Source: Sinohyriopsis cumingii (taxonomy: Eukaryota > Mollusca > Bivalvia > Unionida > Unionidae). From it: DNA of 64,000 nt. A model generated the notes under the pieces. The model did no database searches. It worked only from the letters and a program-made list of their open reading frames with translations, and was not told the origin of the DNA. Within the stretch, counting starts at the first letter, position 1. Every line of letters begins with the position of its first letter. Shown piece by piece: positions 34,411 to 46,200 of the stretch. Location of the stretch: positions 165,351,946-165,415,945 of the forward strand of contig CM068824.1 of the NCBI GenBank assembly GCA_028554795.2. The letters are read 5' to 3'. The position numbers were made by a program, and so were the translations under genes.

Positions 34411-37400
34411 TGGTACTAACAGCTGCCTCGCTTGGCGCTCAGCATTAAGAGGTTAGTGTTAGCACTGGTCGGCCTGGTGTCAGGATAATGTGACTAGGTG
34501 GGACATCATGCTACATGTCTGCGGCATGACGTCCCGGTGCTAGACATCACTATAAACTGTCACATTGCAGACATCGTGGCGAAATGACCGAAAAATTGTT
34601 AAAGCTACGTTAAAAATCCAAGTCACACATATTTTCGGCATAACATCCATCATATTTAAAGTTAATATAGGAATAGTTAAGAATCTAGACCAATACATGA
34701 TTTGACCAAGTTAGCACCAGTCCTAGTCCTACAATGTAAGACATAGCACATGTTTTTGTACACGCACCCCACCCACCCACCCCGAACTAAAATATCGGGT
34801 GATGTGTCTTACGTTGTAGGACTAGCACCAGTCCTAACATGAACAAATGCAAAAACAACAATTTACACACATCCTACAAACACAGGACAAACCGACTCTG
34901 GCAAAGTCACTTCGCGCAACAACAAACAAATGCATAAAGGCTGCAGACCGGCTCTTGGACTGATCAAATGTAAATTCAAATATATCAAATACTAATGTAA
35001 AAAATACAAGTATATAAGACTTTATAAAGTGAAAAATCCCTGAAATGTATTCACTATTTTATTTATGTCATATGTAGCAAGCCAACTCAAAAAGTTCAAT
35101 TCCATGAAATCAACTAGAGTGGAACGGATTGGTCCATTCATTTTATTAAACGTGCCGATATTATTACTCCATCTCTTTCATACATAATTAATCAACATGT
35201 CCCAAAACATATATATTTAAAAAAATCATTTCCTTAATCTGGTGCTATTTTATGCAATGAACTCCCTCTAAAAGAAGAAACAAATCTAAATGTATTCAAG
35301 ACCAAATTGTCATTGAACACAATGAAATGCATGAACACCAAATTACTTTCTATGCATACAGTGAAACATTTGACACTCGATGGGTTATAATTACCATGAA
35401 AAATGTAAATTTACATTAGGATAAGTATATCAACGATGATGTACACTGGAACTAATTGATCACAAATTGAAATTAAAATGCCTTGAGAAAGAAAAACTGA
35501 TATACCTATACCTGCTGTATAAATGCAGGTTTACTCACCACCCATGCTCTTCTTTATTTCCCAACACACACAGTATTTTCATTTATTATACATTTTTGCA
35601 AAAGTCAGCAATTTAGTCCTGTTTTCCCATATTTCATTTTAATTAGGTCTCTCTGAAGTACTACTTTATCATGTGTGCAGAAGAGGCATTTAGCGTGAAT
35701 TGGCTTAAGGGTAGATATTTTCAAGTCAACCGAGACCTGATCTCAATATACATCTCCATTGTCTGTTTCTGTGTAGTTTATGTTCTGCATATTTAGTAAC
35801 AATTCCTTAAGCACAGCCATTGCAATACGCGCATTAATAACACTGGCATTCATCGGAACTTTATGGATCCAGTTTTTGACCACAAGGTTAAGCACACCTT
35901 GCAGCAAGGGGTTCCGACAGGACAATTTTAGCAGCATTGTTTTGAAGAAAGAGGTTTACAATAATTGAAATTGTTCAGACGACTGATCGCTAATTGTTGA
36001 GAACTTTCTGCTTTAACAGTGGCTATTAAAAACACATGAAAATGTAATTACTTCAGATTACAATACCGTAGTGGTATTAAATGTTAAATGTGTTAACTCA
36101 GACATGTGTGGAAGAAGTAAACTTTTTCTATAAGACCCCTGAATTTACGCCAGGTGTTAGCAAATAATTTAATTAAGCAACTTAATTACTCAACTTAATT
36201 ACTGTAGTACATATTTACATCTGCTTGCTTGCAAATACATTTAAATGAATGTCGACATAATCATTTGTAGAGACATGTACGTCAATTTGTTTTGTTGTAT
36301 CAATGATAGATCCACAAACTTGCGTACCAACGAATACGCACCTTTTACACAAACCACATATTCGAAACCTCGAAAATAATGTTCACTCTGGGCTTTTAAA
36401 GTTAATGTATCCCGAAGGCCTCGCTGTAGAATAGTATATTATCCTGAGATACCCCATGAAATAAAGTATTTATTTTTTTTGATTATCACAAAGCTGAAAG
36501 ACCTAACAAACACAAAATCACACAAGTTATTAACAGTCAAAACATGTGGAATGGTGATTGTTTTTTGTTTTTTTGACTGCCTTTACTTTTAATTGACCTC
36601 TGAGTACAAATGACTCTTGTTACCACCCTATGGTCAAAATCTTAAGGAACAGAAAAAAAGCAAAACCAATACGTTTCATAAATCTAAACAAACAGTTTAA
36701 TTATTAAAGTTATCAATTACACATGTGAGAGGAATTTAGAGTATTATGAAGGGAATCCAAGCTAGTCTTTTTAAAGGTCTATGAAAATCCTAAATGAAAG
36801 AAAAGTTCCTTATAAATTAGAATACCTGAAATGTGCTAGTCATCCAAGAACCGTCACGTTGTAAAATAAAATGTCCGTTGATGCAAGTGATGTTGAGGTT
36901 CGTGCAGTATTGATTCAATAAGATGATAATGGTGTAGATCATCCAGGGTGCTATTTTTTTTCTACAAAATTAAATAGGCACAAGTGTAATTATTCTACAA
37001 TTAAGAAAGAATTGTTTGGCTTTGATATTGGCTTTGCAAACTTTGAAGTGTATATTATTAGTTCAGCTCCTTCTCCAATTAATGTTTTAATGATCACAAC
37101 CCCTTACATTCATTGGCAATATGAAAAACAAAAGTCAGCGATTATTAAGGTTGGGTTTGATGTTGCAGGAATACAATATTGACATCACCACATCAATGAA
37201 AAATACAATCTGTTAGCAGACGCAATTCCAAGCGTGTAAAAATATTATGTTGTTTATTGAATACATTTGTGTCATTCATAAGGTGCTTCATATTATGTTA
37301 AATGTAATGTACATTTGACTAATAGATAACAGGAAGCTTTGTTGCATACAGCTTTCTTTTGCTTTATGAGGGGAGGTGTTATATATATTTAATTTGCATT

Positions 37401-38638
37401 GCTTGTTTGTTAGTTTTTTATTTCATTAATTGCTGTAGGTTATGTAAAGTTATCTTTTGTAGCTGACCTTGTCAAAAACCATGTTTATTTTCTACCTGAC
37501 CCTTAATAATTGATTTTTAATTTTGTAAACAACTAATACGTAACTAGTATTTTCTATTTGAGCATGGGTTTAATATTAGGATCATTATTAATAGAAATAA
37601 ATATAGCTATCTTGGTCTGAGTCTAGAACATTGTTTTCTATGCTCTTTGTTAAAATTTTAGCGACACACTTTTTAACTATAACTAAAATTTTATTTTGTA
37701 AACATTTGTAACCATCTAGAATGACATTTTCAATTTGGTAATAATTTTTTGTTTGTTATAAACTGCTAATTGTGGCCTAGGTCAAATAGAGGAGTATAAA
37801 ATCTTGTTACTGGAAAAATTATTTATTGATGCTGTAAGAAGTAGCAGAATCAGTTGCATTATTGTTGTGTCCTGTGTTTCATTTTGCCTGAAATGTATCT
37901 ATTCAAATTATTGAATTCATGTTAATCATTGGAAATAAAAAGACCTCAAAAATAACATTGTTGGAAATAGAGACTTTGATTTATTGTGAAATTTCAAATA
38001 CAGATATATTCTTGATTTATTATTGCGATTCAACAAAGACTGTTGGCATATCACTAAGACAGAGGCCACTACAGACACATCAACACTTCCAGCATTGGAT
38101 TTATTTTAGAATACCACTAAATGTTGTTCAGAACTTTAATCATTAGAGCTTGTTCGAAAGTCTTGGATTATTTGGGATTTATTTCGCAATACCTTAAGTT
38201 CTTTTTAAATTTTTCACTTTGTATTCCAGGAAAATAAATTATTTGTTGAATTGTACAAAACCTTGTTGGTTCTCACTCTTTTCTATTACTTATTTTAAGA
38301 CCATATATTCATAATAATTTCTACTTTGGCTATACTGGTCCACAGTAAATAATTTTTTTTCACAATGTAGTAATCTGTAATGTCCTAGGCAGATAGTTTT
38401 AATCTTTCAAAATTCGTTGCTAGGGTATATTCTAGAACTGGCACTTTTGAGGAAACTGCCCTATCCGTTTGACAACTATGGGGAATTTGCTAATAACAGG
38501 ATGGATTCAGTAATGAAATTGAAGTAGGATTTGCGCATTTGATGTACGATTTTTGCGCATTCAGTAGACTTTTCTGTCTCGGATGCGGGAGATCGTGGGT
38601 TCGATCCCCAGCCGACTCATACGAAAGGTTCATAAAAA
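34411..38638. repeat. Tandem segmental unit 2 (4228 bp)
   Basis: Differs from unit 1 by a few small indels and substitutions, and from unit 3 by almost none. The preceding SINE junction (about 34347-34640) is a hybrid: head like SINE-B (truncated, CTCGGATGCGGGAGATCG) and tail like SINE-A. Empty Polinton 2 target CATGTA at 36274-36279. Confidence 0.93.
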
Positions 38639-40507
38639 TGGTACTAACAGCTGCCTCGCTTGGCGCTCAGCATTAAGAGGTTAGTGTTAGCACTGGTCGG
38701 CCTGGTGTCAGGATAATGTGACTAGGTGGGACATCATGCTACATGTCTGCGGCATGACGTCCCGGTGCTAGACATCACTATAAACTGTCACATTGCAGAC
38801 ATCGTGGCGAAATGACCGAAAAATTGTTAAAGCTACGTTAAAAATCCAAGTCACACATATTTTCGGCATAACATCCATCATATTTAAAGTTAATATAGGA
38901 ATAGTTAAGAATCTAGACCAATACATGATTTGACCAAGTTAGCACCAGTCCTAGTCCTACAATGTAAGACATAGCACATGTTTTTGTACACGCACCCCAC
39001 CCACCCACCCCGAACTAAAATATCGGGTGATGTGTCTTACGTTGTAGGACTAGCACCAGTCCTAACATGAACAAATGCAAAAACAACAATTTACACACAT
39101 CCTACAAACACAGGACAAACCGACTCTGGCAAAGTCACTTCGCGCAACAACAAACAAATGCATAAAGGCTGCAGACCGGCTCTTGGACTGATCAAATGTA
39201 AATTCAAATATATCAAATACTAATGTAAAAAATACAAGTATATAAGACTTTATAAAGTGAAAAATCCCTGAAATGTATTCACTATTTTATTTATGTCATA
39301 TGTAGCAAGCCAACTCAAAAAGTTCAATTCCATGAAATCAACTAGAGTGGAACGGATTGGTCCATTCATTTTATTAAACGTGCCGATATTATTACTCCAT
39401 CTCTTTCATACATAATTAATCAACATGTCCCAAAACATATATATTTAAAAAAATCATTTCCTTAATCTGGTGCTATTTTATGCAATGAACTCCCTCTAAA
39501 AGAAGAAACAAATCTAAATGTATTCAAGACCAAATTGTCATTGAACACAATGAAATGCATGAACACCAAATTACTTTCTATGCATACAGTGAAACATTTG
39601 ACACTCGATGGGTTATAATTACCATGAAAAATGTAAATTTACATTAGGATAAGTATATCAACGATGATGTACACTGGAACTAATTGATCACAAATTGAAA
39701 TTAAAATGCCTTGAGAAAGAAAAACTGATATACCTATACCTGCTGTATAAATGCAGGTTTACTCACCACCCATGCTCTTCTTTATTTCCCAACACACACA
39801 GTATTTTCATTTATTATACATTTTTGCAAAAGTCAGCAATTTAGTCCTGTTTTCCCATATTTCATTTTAATTAGGTCTCTCTGAAGTACTACTTTATCAT
39901 GTGTGCAGAAGAGGCATTTAGCGTGAATTGGCTTAAGGGTAGATATTTTCAAGTCAACCGAGACCTGATCTCAATATACATCTCCATTGTCTGTTTCTGT
40001 GTAGTTTATGTTCTGCATATTTAGTAACAATTCCTTAAGCACAGCCATTGCAATACGCGCATTAATAACACTGGCATTCATCGGAACTTTATGGATCCAG
40101 TTTTTGACCACAAGGTTAAGCACACCTTGCAGCAAGGGGTTCCGACAGGACAATTTTAGCAGCATTGTTTTGAAGAAAGAGGTTTACAATAATTGAAATT
40201 GTTCAGACGACTGATCGCTAATTGTTGAGAACTTTCTGCTTTAACAGTGGCTATTAAAAACACATGAAAATGTAATTACTTCAGATTACAATACCGTAGT
40301 GGTATTAAATGTTAAATGTGTTAACTCAGACATGTGTGGAAGAAGTAAACTTTTTCTATAAGACCCCTGAATTTACGCCAGGTGTTAGCAAATAATTTAA
40401 TTAAGCAACTTAATTACTCAACTTAATTACTGTAGTACATATTTACATCTGCTTGCTTGCAAATACATTTAAATGAATGTCGACATAATCATTTGTAGAG
40501 ACATGTA
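38639..40507. repeat. Tandem segmental unit 3, left part
   Basis: Interrupted by Polinton 2 after CATGTA (40502-40507); continues at 60528. Confidence 0.93.
40502..40507. repeat. Target-site duplication CATGTA (left, Polinton 2)
   Basis: Repeated at 60522-60527; present once in the empty sites of units 1 and 2. Confidence 0.97.
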
Positions 40508-40802
40508 AGTAGTGAATAGGGATAGTATAGCGTCAATGGGACTTATCATTAAAAAGACCCTTGGGAACATATAGCGTCAAGGGAAATTTAACATGGAGAA
40601 AAATCGTGGGAACATATAGCGTCAAGGGAAATTAACATGGAGAAAAATCGTGGGACTGTTGAGCGTCAAGGGGAATTTAAACAGGGTGGGACTGTATAGC
40701 GTCATGGGATTTTTTTTTATAAAAAAATTTTAAAAAAGGGATAGGCAATGGAAAGGCTATCTCTTTTCGAGAAATATGGCTGGCCCTGAAAAGGGCATTT
40801 GG
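40508..40802. repeat. Left terminal inverted repeat (Polinton 2)
   Basis: 295 bp, inverted to 60227-60521. Starts AGTAGTGAATAGGGATAG. Array units keep the frame GGGAA...AATTTAACATGG...AATCGTGGG of element 1, but the core is TATAGCGTCAAGGG instead of CTACGTACAAGGG. The inner end again carries the histone-type stem-loop. Confidence 0.93.
40761..40797 (-). terminator. Histone-type 3' stem-loop, terminal gene 1 (element 2)
   Basis: Minus strand TGCCCTTTTCAGGGCC (40782-40797), with the basal pair lost by one substitution relative to element 1; purine element CTCGAAAAGAG at 40761-40771. Confidence 0.75.
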
Positions 40803-40821
40803 GTTTTTTCTTCTTCTTCTT

Positions 40822-41417
40822 TTAACTTCTTAACTTCTTCCACCATCCTCTTATTTTGTCCATCATTCCTTTCTTCTTTTTCTTTTCTGTTTCCGGCAAC
40901 CAGTCCGGGTGGCCCATGGCCCGGAACTTCTCTTGGATTTTCATCCAGTTTGTGTTCAGTTTTTCTAATTCATCCCTTTTTTTCTATTTTCTTCTTCTTT
41001 TCTTTCCTTGGACCACTTTTCTTTGATCTTCTTGACCTCTTCGGTCAGCACATTCCTCATTAGTTCTTCAGCTTTCTTAAGTTTTTCTAACCCCCACTTC
41101 GCGAAACACCAATCTGTCCATTCTACAATGTCTTCTAGAAAGCACCTTGCACTCGTCACATGATCTATCGCTTCTTTTAACTTACCCACTTTGACATACG
41201 GTGGGTTAATTAAACCTCTGATTCTCTTCTCCTCATCCTCTATCATTTCTTTTACAATATTTACGGATAAGTGGAGGCTGGTTACTTGTCTTGAGACGAA
41301 GTCTTTTGTCACTGCATACCTCCATTCCTGTTCAACCCTTTCTACTACACTCAATCCATCCACCATCCAATACCAACTTCCCATAAGATCGTTGTATAAA
41401 GCTGAAGCTGCTGGCAT
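40822..41417 (-). pseudogene. Terminal gene 1, element 2 version, frame-broken
   Basis: The N-terminal 150 residues (from ATG 41417) form a Trp- and Leu-rich helical domain (MGSWYWMVDGLSVVERVEQEW ...) not present in element 1. The frame stops at 40965, but after a one-base change in an A7 run at about 40975 the adjoining frame continues to 40822 and ends KIRGWWKKLRS, matching the element 1 tail KIRSWWRKRRN. So the gene probably extends to 40822. Function unknown. The stop would be 25 bases before the stem-loop, as in element 1. Confidence 0.6.
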
Positions 41418-41469
41418 CTTCTTGTTTACTTATTCCGTAGAATGGGCTCCAATGACCAACACTGTTAGT

Positions 41470-41577
41470 TTTATAGTGAAAGCGCGTACGTGAAGGAAAA
41501 CATCCCTGAAAACATAAAATTGATCTTACCTCGATCATGACCAAGCAACGCGCGGACGTGAAGGAAAACATCCCCTA
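41470..41577 (-). promoter_or_regulatory. Promoter with duplicated box, terminal gene 1 (element 2)
   Basis: CACTATAAA (minus) at about 41470-41478, box 1 (GCGCGTACGTGAAGGAAAAC) at 41482-41506, AACATAAAATTGATCTTACC spacer, box 2 (GCGCGGACGTGAAGGAAAAC) at 41551-41570. Confidence 0.7.
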
Positions 41578-41783
41578 CTTTTCTCATTTCATATAATATA
41601 ACCCTAACTATACTCTTCAGACACGCTAAGAAACCCATAATCTACTATTCACACAAACATACCTGAGCTCTTACAAACACAAACACACAAACACACAAAC
41701 GCATACCCTCACACTATCTTAAAAAGAGTTAGTTTTTATATACACACTACTCTACCTACACACATTGGCAAATTGATCGTTAT

Positions 41784-41820
41784 TTCTTTTCTAGAGTATT
41801 GGGTAGCCCTGAAAGGGGCT
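41784..41820 (-). terminator. Histone-type 3' stem-loop, terminal gene 2 (element 2)
   Basis: Minus strand AGCCCCTTTCAGGGCT (41805-41820) plus ACCCA and AGAAAAGAAATAA. One change at the loop-closing pair relative to element 1. Confidence 0.75.
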
Positions 41821-41846
41821 GTTTTTTGAACTCCTGATGCACCTAT

Positions 41847-42155
41847 CTAATGGTTGCACCGTCCTGGCCTGGCGCCACACACGCATCTTCTTCCCCAGTC
41901 TTCTTTCACCTTTCTTCTGGGGAGCGCAGAGGGAGGATGATTCGCTTCAACACCCCAATCCTCTGTCTCGGGAATATTGAACGACATCCTCTCTTCTCTT
42001 TTCTTTTCCTCTTCTTCCCTCTCTCTTCTCTCCTCCTCTTCCTTCTTTACTCTTGCTTCTTCTACTATAGCCTCCGCTGATAGTTCGTTTACTATGCGCC
42101 TGGCATATTCCAGGTGCATCTGGAGTTCTAACAGTTTCACTATTCTGCTAGTCAT
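41847..42155 (-). CDS. Terminal gene 2: charged coiled-coil protein, 102 aa (element 2)
   Basis: Open version of the gene at 5742-6048. Helical N-terminus (SRIVKLLELQMHLEYARRIV), E/R/K coiled coil, conserved FNIPETEDWGVE segment and Cys-containing tail (RRCVCGARPGRC). ATG at 42155 is first in frame; the internal ATG at 42119 is the one also available in element 1. Function unknown. Confidence 0.65.
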   Translation of the reverse strand: MTSRIVKLLELQMHLEYARRIVNELSAEAIVEEARVKKEEEERREREEEEKKREERMSFNIPETEDWGVEANHPPSALPRRKVKEDWGRRCVCGARPGRCNH

Positions 42156-42209
42156 TCTTCTGGCTGTGTTGATCAATCAACAAGGGTAGCTAGACTGCCC
42201 AGCGAGTTT

Positions 42210-42325
42210 CAATTTATAGTGAAAGCGCGGACGTGATGGAAAACATCCCCTAATAACATAAAATTGATCTTACCTAGATCGTGACCCAAAAAAAAAAAAC
42301 AGCAACGCGCGGACCTAAAAGAAAC
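42210..42325 (-). promoter_or_regulatory. Promoter with boxes, terminal gene 2 (element 2)
   Basis: CACTATAAA (minus), box 1 (GCGCGGACGTGATGGAAAAC), spacer AACATAAAATTGATCTTACC and a degenerate box 2 (GCGCGGACC) at about 42306-42314, as at 6104-6215. Confidence 0.7.
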
Positions 42326-42614
42326 ACTCACTCACTTTTTATGCTACCCATCACTATTTTAAAATTTTTTATAAATCACTCCAATAGACTATCCACATCC
42401 GCAAAGCAATCCAATCTAACTCCAAATATACACCTCTAACAGCCAAAAAAACAAACATCATTTTAATCTACTATCCACACCAACCTCCTTGATCACTTAC
42501 AAACACACAAACACACAATCCTATACACAAACACATACCCTCACATTTTTTTGAAAAAGAGTTAGTGTTTATTTTCACACTACTCTACCTACACACATTG
42601 GCAAATGGATCGTT

Positions 42615-42653
42615 ATTTCTTTTCTAGAGTATTGGGTAGCCCTGAAATGGGCT
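42615..42653 (-). terminator. Histone-type 3' stem-loop, terminal gene 3 (element 2)
   Basis: Minus strand AGCCCATTTCAGGGCT (42638-42653) plus ACCCA and CTAGAAAAGAAATAA. The loop-closing U of the consensus is changed to A. Confidence 0.75.
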
Positions 42654-42681
42654 GTTTTTTTTGTTTGCTATGGCATTCTTT

Positions 42682-43044
42682 TTAGTTTCTAAGAATGCGA
42701 TGTCCTCTGAGGATAGACTTTCTGGCGATAGGTCTGCTTCTTCGGAAAGAGAAGAAGAACTCTTTAGTGTCGATACGACAATCGACAAAGCCTCTGTCAG
42801 CTTCAGGTTGCTGCTGCTGCTGCTGCTGTTGCTGCTGCTGTTGCTGCTGTCTCTGAAGTCTGTACTTCTCTGTCCATTCTTCTTTTTCCCTGTTCATTTC
42901 TTCTCTGAAGAGCTCTTCTATCAGGTCTTCAGTGATTTTTAACATTCTCACATTCTCTATTTCTTCTGGCTTCGGTATCAGACTGTGTCTGACCCTATGC
43001 AAATTCACGTAGGCTTCGTTGAGTTTAGCTAGTTTGGAGCACAT
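42682..43044 (-). CDS. Terminal gene 3: polyglutamine protein, 120 aa (element 2)
   Basis: Same protein as 6539-6901 with very few amino acid changes and exactly 14 Gln despite three synonymous CAG/CAA differences within the run. ATG 43044 (MCSKLAK). One promoter box at about 43108-43135. Function unknown. Confidence 0.65.
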   Translation of the reverse strand: MCSKLAKLNEAYVNLHRVRHSLIPKPEEIENVRMLKITEDLIEELFREEMNREKEEWTEKYRLQRQQQQQQQQQQQQQQPEADRGFVDCRIDTKEFFFSFRRSRPIARKSILRGHRILRN

Positions 43045-43094
43045 CTTCTTAAGAGGATGAGTCGACAATGGATGGTTAGACTGGGAACAAACCG

Positions 43095-43136
43095 GTTCTT
43101 AAAGTCAAAGCGCGGACGTGAAGGAAAACATCCCCA
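43095..43136 (-). promoter_or_regulatory. Promoter box, terminal gene 3 (element 2)
   Basis: GCGCGGACGTGAAGGAAAAC plus ATCCCC next to TTCTTAAAGTC, as at 6955-6996. Confidence 0.6.
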
Positions 43137-43375
43137 CACGGTTTTCGAGTCGCAACGTTTAGTGAGTGTCATGAGAGGATAGTAAGAAATGAAAGAGCAT
43201 CAATCCAACATTCTTATAGCTAAACAAAAGACAAAAGCATTTTTTTCAAAACACAACATTTTTTATTCAAAAATCACTTAACACTAAACAACAACTCTAA
43301 CATTTTTAACAATAATCCAACACTATAACATCAAACAATTTTTTCTAATCACTAACATTTTTTTCAATGGATAAT
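43137..43375 (-). other. AT-rich 3' region of core block (element 2)
   Basis: No gene. Minus-strand AATAAA at about 43262-43267, equivalent to the signal at 7122-7127. Confidence 0.6.
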
Positions 43376-43936
43376 TTAATTTAAACAGGGCTGACAACGT
43401 TGTGAATGAAATTGTGATTTCCACTGTTGGAAATCATTAGGCCATTGATGGACACTACGTTTCCTAGCTTGAGACAAAAGATAAGCATAATGGTCACAAA
43501 ACCATCGATCTACTTTCACATCGTTTCTAGCAGAAGAACGAGGATCGAAATGAGTCACTAAATGTTCTAAGGAATAGCCTAGGCTGCGATGATGCAGATA
43601 ATACACACAATATTGTCCGCACACCAAGGAATCTGTGCCTTGTAATTTCACATTATTGAATCGGGTGGTTTGAGCATTTCTTCTCATAAAGTCAATGATA
43701 TCGTCTTCCAAAGGGGGCAATCCGTACGAATCGAAATATTCCACACATCCTTCTTGAGGAAAGTAGACGGCTACCCAGTGGGTTCCTGGGAGATGACTGT
43801 CGTCCGTGTTGATCACGTAAGCTTGATGGTCTTTAGGTTTGCGATGAGGGAGTTCATCTTTAGCACAGACGACAGGATTCCAAGAAGCCGTATACGAACT
43901 GTGGTTCAAAAGGTAATAAAGTTCCCAGGTATCCAT
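43376..43936 (-). CDS. Adenain-like maturation cysteine protease, 186 aa (element 2)
   Basis: Two conservative changes from element 1 noted (Phe to Tyr after the catalytic CGQYCVY, and Lys to Asn at the C-terminus). His53, Asp69, Gln108 and Cys110 are retained. ATG 43936 is equivalent to 7799; in-frame codons upstream are not ATG. Confidence 0.93.
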   Translation of the reverse strand: MDTWELYYLLNHSSYTASWNPVVCAKDELPHRKPKDHQAYVINTDDSHLPGTHWVAVYFPQEGCVEYFDSYGLPPLEDDIIDFMRRNAQTTRFNNVKLQGTDSLVCGQYCVYYLHHRSLGYSLEHLVTHFDPRSSARNDVKVDRWFCDHYAYLLSQARKRSVHQWPNDFQQWKSQFHSQRCQPCLN

Positions 43937-43953
43937 TTGTGTTGTTTTCTTCT

Positions 43954-44457
43954 TCACAGGTAATAATAAGTCGTCAATTCGATCCTGACTTTTTGCTTGA
44001 AAATGTCTGACGAATAAACGGTTATTCGTTCTGTTTCCTCACTCTGATTTAGGAGAGCTTCGATACGATGGATCTCTTGAGTGGTTAATGGTGGACAAGA
44101 ATGTTCACGCAAGTCTTTATACCACTGGTGCAACACGTCTTTGTTCGAGATGAGACTCCAAGCTTCGTCCAGATACTCGTCCAATTTTTCTTCTTGACTC
44201 AACATCAGGCATTTATCGTGTTGAATTTGACTGGGATGATCGTTTTGACATCCATAGCAATTTTTCTTGATCAATTCCGTTATTTTGTCGACCAAGTGTT
44301 TGGCAAAACAGGAGACTAAATGGGCTTCTTGTTCTGGCCATCTCGACTTCATCATGACAATTTCTTCGTCTTTGTCTTGGGATTCTCCTTCCACGGTCTC
44401 CTCACATTCCATGTCCAAAGTTTCTCCACTAAGTAATGAGGGATAAGAGTCTTCCAT
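43954..44457 (-). CDS. Small Cys/His-cluster protein, 167 aa (element 2)
   Basis: As 7824-8306 with a 7-residue longer acidic N-terminal region; the NCYGCQNDHPSQIQHDKC cluster is unchanged. Function unknown. 5 bases after the major capsid stop. Confidence 0.75.
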   Translation of the reverse strand: MEDSYPSLLSGETLDMECEETVEGESQDKDEEIVMMKSRWPEQEAHLVSCFAKHLVDKITELIKKNCYGCQNDHPSQIQHDKCLMLSQEEKLDEYLDEAWSLISNKDVLHQWYKDLREHSCPPLTTQEIHRIEALLNQSEETERITVYSSDIFKQKVRIELTTYYYL

Positions 44458-44462
44458 GGCTT

Positions 44463-45695
44463 CTAGTAATCTAGAATGACTTCTCTCAAACTGTTGATTT
44501 CTATGGTATTATCGAATTCTGCATACAGTATGACGTTCACTGTCTCTTCCAGTGGCTTTGCAAACTGAAGTTCCACACGAATCTGGCCTGATTTTATAGG
44601 GTGGAAATGTCCCTCGTCGCTGCCTTGGTCTGGAGTGAAATCGAAAGCCCACAAAGCATAGCCTCCGTCATAATCGTCGTACGTAATGCCGTGACTGGTG
44701 TTGGTTCCTAACTGACCGGTGGCTTCGTACAGGGACAAGTACGATCTCAAGTAATTTTTGTTGGTAAAGTCAGGTTCGAAAGGTCGGGTACACAAGGTCT
44801 TGCCATCGCGACTGACTTCGATTTTCTTCACGTTAAAGTTTTGAAAGTGGAAAGGATTTTTTTCGAAGGCTCCGTTGAAGGCTGAATTCGAGACCATACC
44901 AAGGATTAAACGTTTGGGTAGCTGTCCTTGAAACAGATGATCTTCGATCATGGAATGATGTCCAACGGGAATGGTGAAGGTTTTCACTTCCACACGTCGG
45001 ATCGGATACTTGGCGGTCGTTCTGCTCAACGTTTGACTGATGTCGTTACCTACTTTGGGTAACACTTCTACGCGTCGTACGTAGAGTTTGGCCTCTTCGA
45101 TTTTGCTTTTAGGAGCCTTAGCATCCTCAGCCAACAAATGGAAAGCGGTACTGCTACGATTCAGTCTCAAGCGGACATTGACTCCGTTCAGCAAATATTT
45201 CTCTTGCAACCACATGTCCAAATGCAAACGATCCATCAGTTCTAAACTCTTCTTATCTAAGATTTTGAGTTCTCTTTGCTCAAAGCCGGAATTGCTTCCA
45301 TCTACTGCGTCGAACTTCTTCGCTTCGTCAGGTTCCCACAGCACGCAGGCATTGAGATGGGTATCCTTGGCATCTATTCCGTACGTCAAGAGATTTTCCA
45401 GGTAGGCACGGTAAGGGTAAGTATCCATGCTGCTGCTGACTAGTTTGTTATTCAAGTACAAGTCCACTCCACTAAACAAGGAATGCATGAAATTGTTGAC
45501 GGGAGCTATATTCTCAGTGTCTTCTACTGCACCATCATCCTTATCTAGAACTTTGACTTTCAAGTACAAGTAACTGCTATTCAGATCGATGTAATCTTCG
45601 GGCTGTCCTTTGATTTCAAACTCGATGGGAGCTGAGGCTGTCAATGAGGAGACGGGATGAAATTCCACCCATTGAGATTCTTGCATCGTCATCAT
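44463..45695 (-). CDS. MCP: Major capsid protein, double jelly-roll type, about 410 aa (element 2)
   Basis: Same family features as 8312-9631. Variable loop around residues 125-150 differs (VDGSNSGFEQRELK versus GDNDGFGERRSRIT), as expected of a surface loop. The start given is the MMTMQESQW ATG pair. Further upstream, a sequence matching the element 1 extension is present, but a C-run one base longer (about 45705-45711) puts it out of frame. Either the inner ATG is the real start in both copies, or element 2 is defective here. Confidence 0.88.
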   Translation of the reverse strand: MMTMQESQWVEFHPVSSLTASAPIEFEIKGQPEDYIDLNSSYLYLKVKVLDKDDGAVEDTENIAPVNNFMHSLFSGVDLYLNNKLVSSSMDTYPYRAYLENLLTYGIDAKDTHLNACVLWEPDEAKKFDAVDGSNSGFEQRELKILDKKSLELMDRLHLDMWLQEKYLLNGVNVRLRLNRSSTAFHLLAEDAKAPKSKIEEAKLYVRRVEVLPKVGNDISQTLSRTTAKYPIRRVEVKTFTIPVGHHSMIEDHLFQGQLPKRLILGMVSNSAFNGAFEKNPFHFQNFNVKKIEVSRDGKTLCTRPFEPDFTNKNYLRSYLSLYEATGQLGTNTSHGITYDDYDGGYALWAFDFTPDQGSDEGHFHPIKSGQIRVELQFAKPLEETVNVILYAEFDNTIEINSLREVILDY

Positions 45696-45777
45696 GGTTG
45701 GGGGGGCATGGCAAACAGATCCAGTTCCGTCTTGGAACAAGCGCAAGACTCTCGGTGCATCATTTTTTCTCTGTGTC

Positions 45778-46193
45778 TCAATAATCGAAAACGTCTAAGT
45801 CTCGAACGGTTCTTCTTTTCTTAGCCTTTCTCGCTTGAAGTCTGGTGAAAGGGTGTTTTCTTCGTCGTCTCTTTCTGCCTTGTCCTTGCTGAATACCTGA
45901 CTCGGTAGCGTGCAGAACATTTATAGGTGTGTCTCGTCGGCCCAAAATGTCTTTGCCCGTTTGCAGCAAGACATTTTTGCCAGCCCTCATGAAGGCTTCT
46001 TTAGGGTTTTGTTGTCGATGATGACATTTTGGAGAAATTCTTTGCCTTGCGTCAGTGCCGCATCTTTCAAGGCGTGCAATCCGCGTGTCACCATCGGTTT
46101 CAAGACTGGGGCCACCGAACGAAAGGCCGATTTTAACATGTCTCCTAAGCCGTGTCCTCGCTGTCGTGCAACCCCTCGGTACACTGGATACAT
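45778..46193 (-). pseudogene. Basic pX/pVI-like protein, frame-broken (element 2)
   Basis: Matches 9643-10059, but one T is missing in TTGTTTG at about 46011-46015, so the frame from ATG 46193 ends after 68 aa at 45987 and the C-terminal half continues in another frame. The remaining sequence is nearly identical, so the break is recent or an assembly error. Confidence 0.75.
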
Positions 46194-46200
46194 GACTTAC

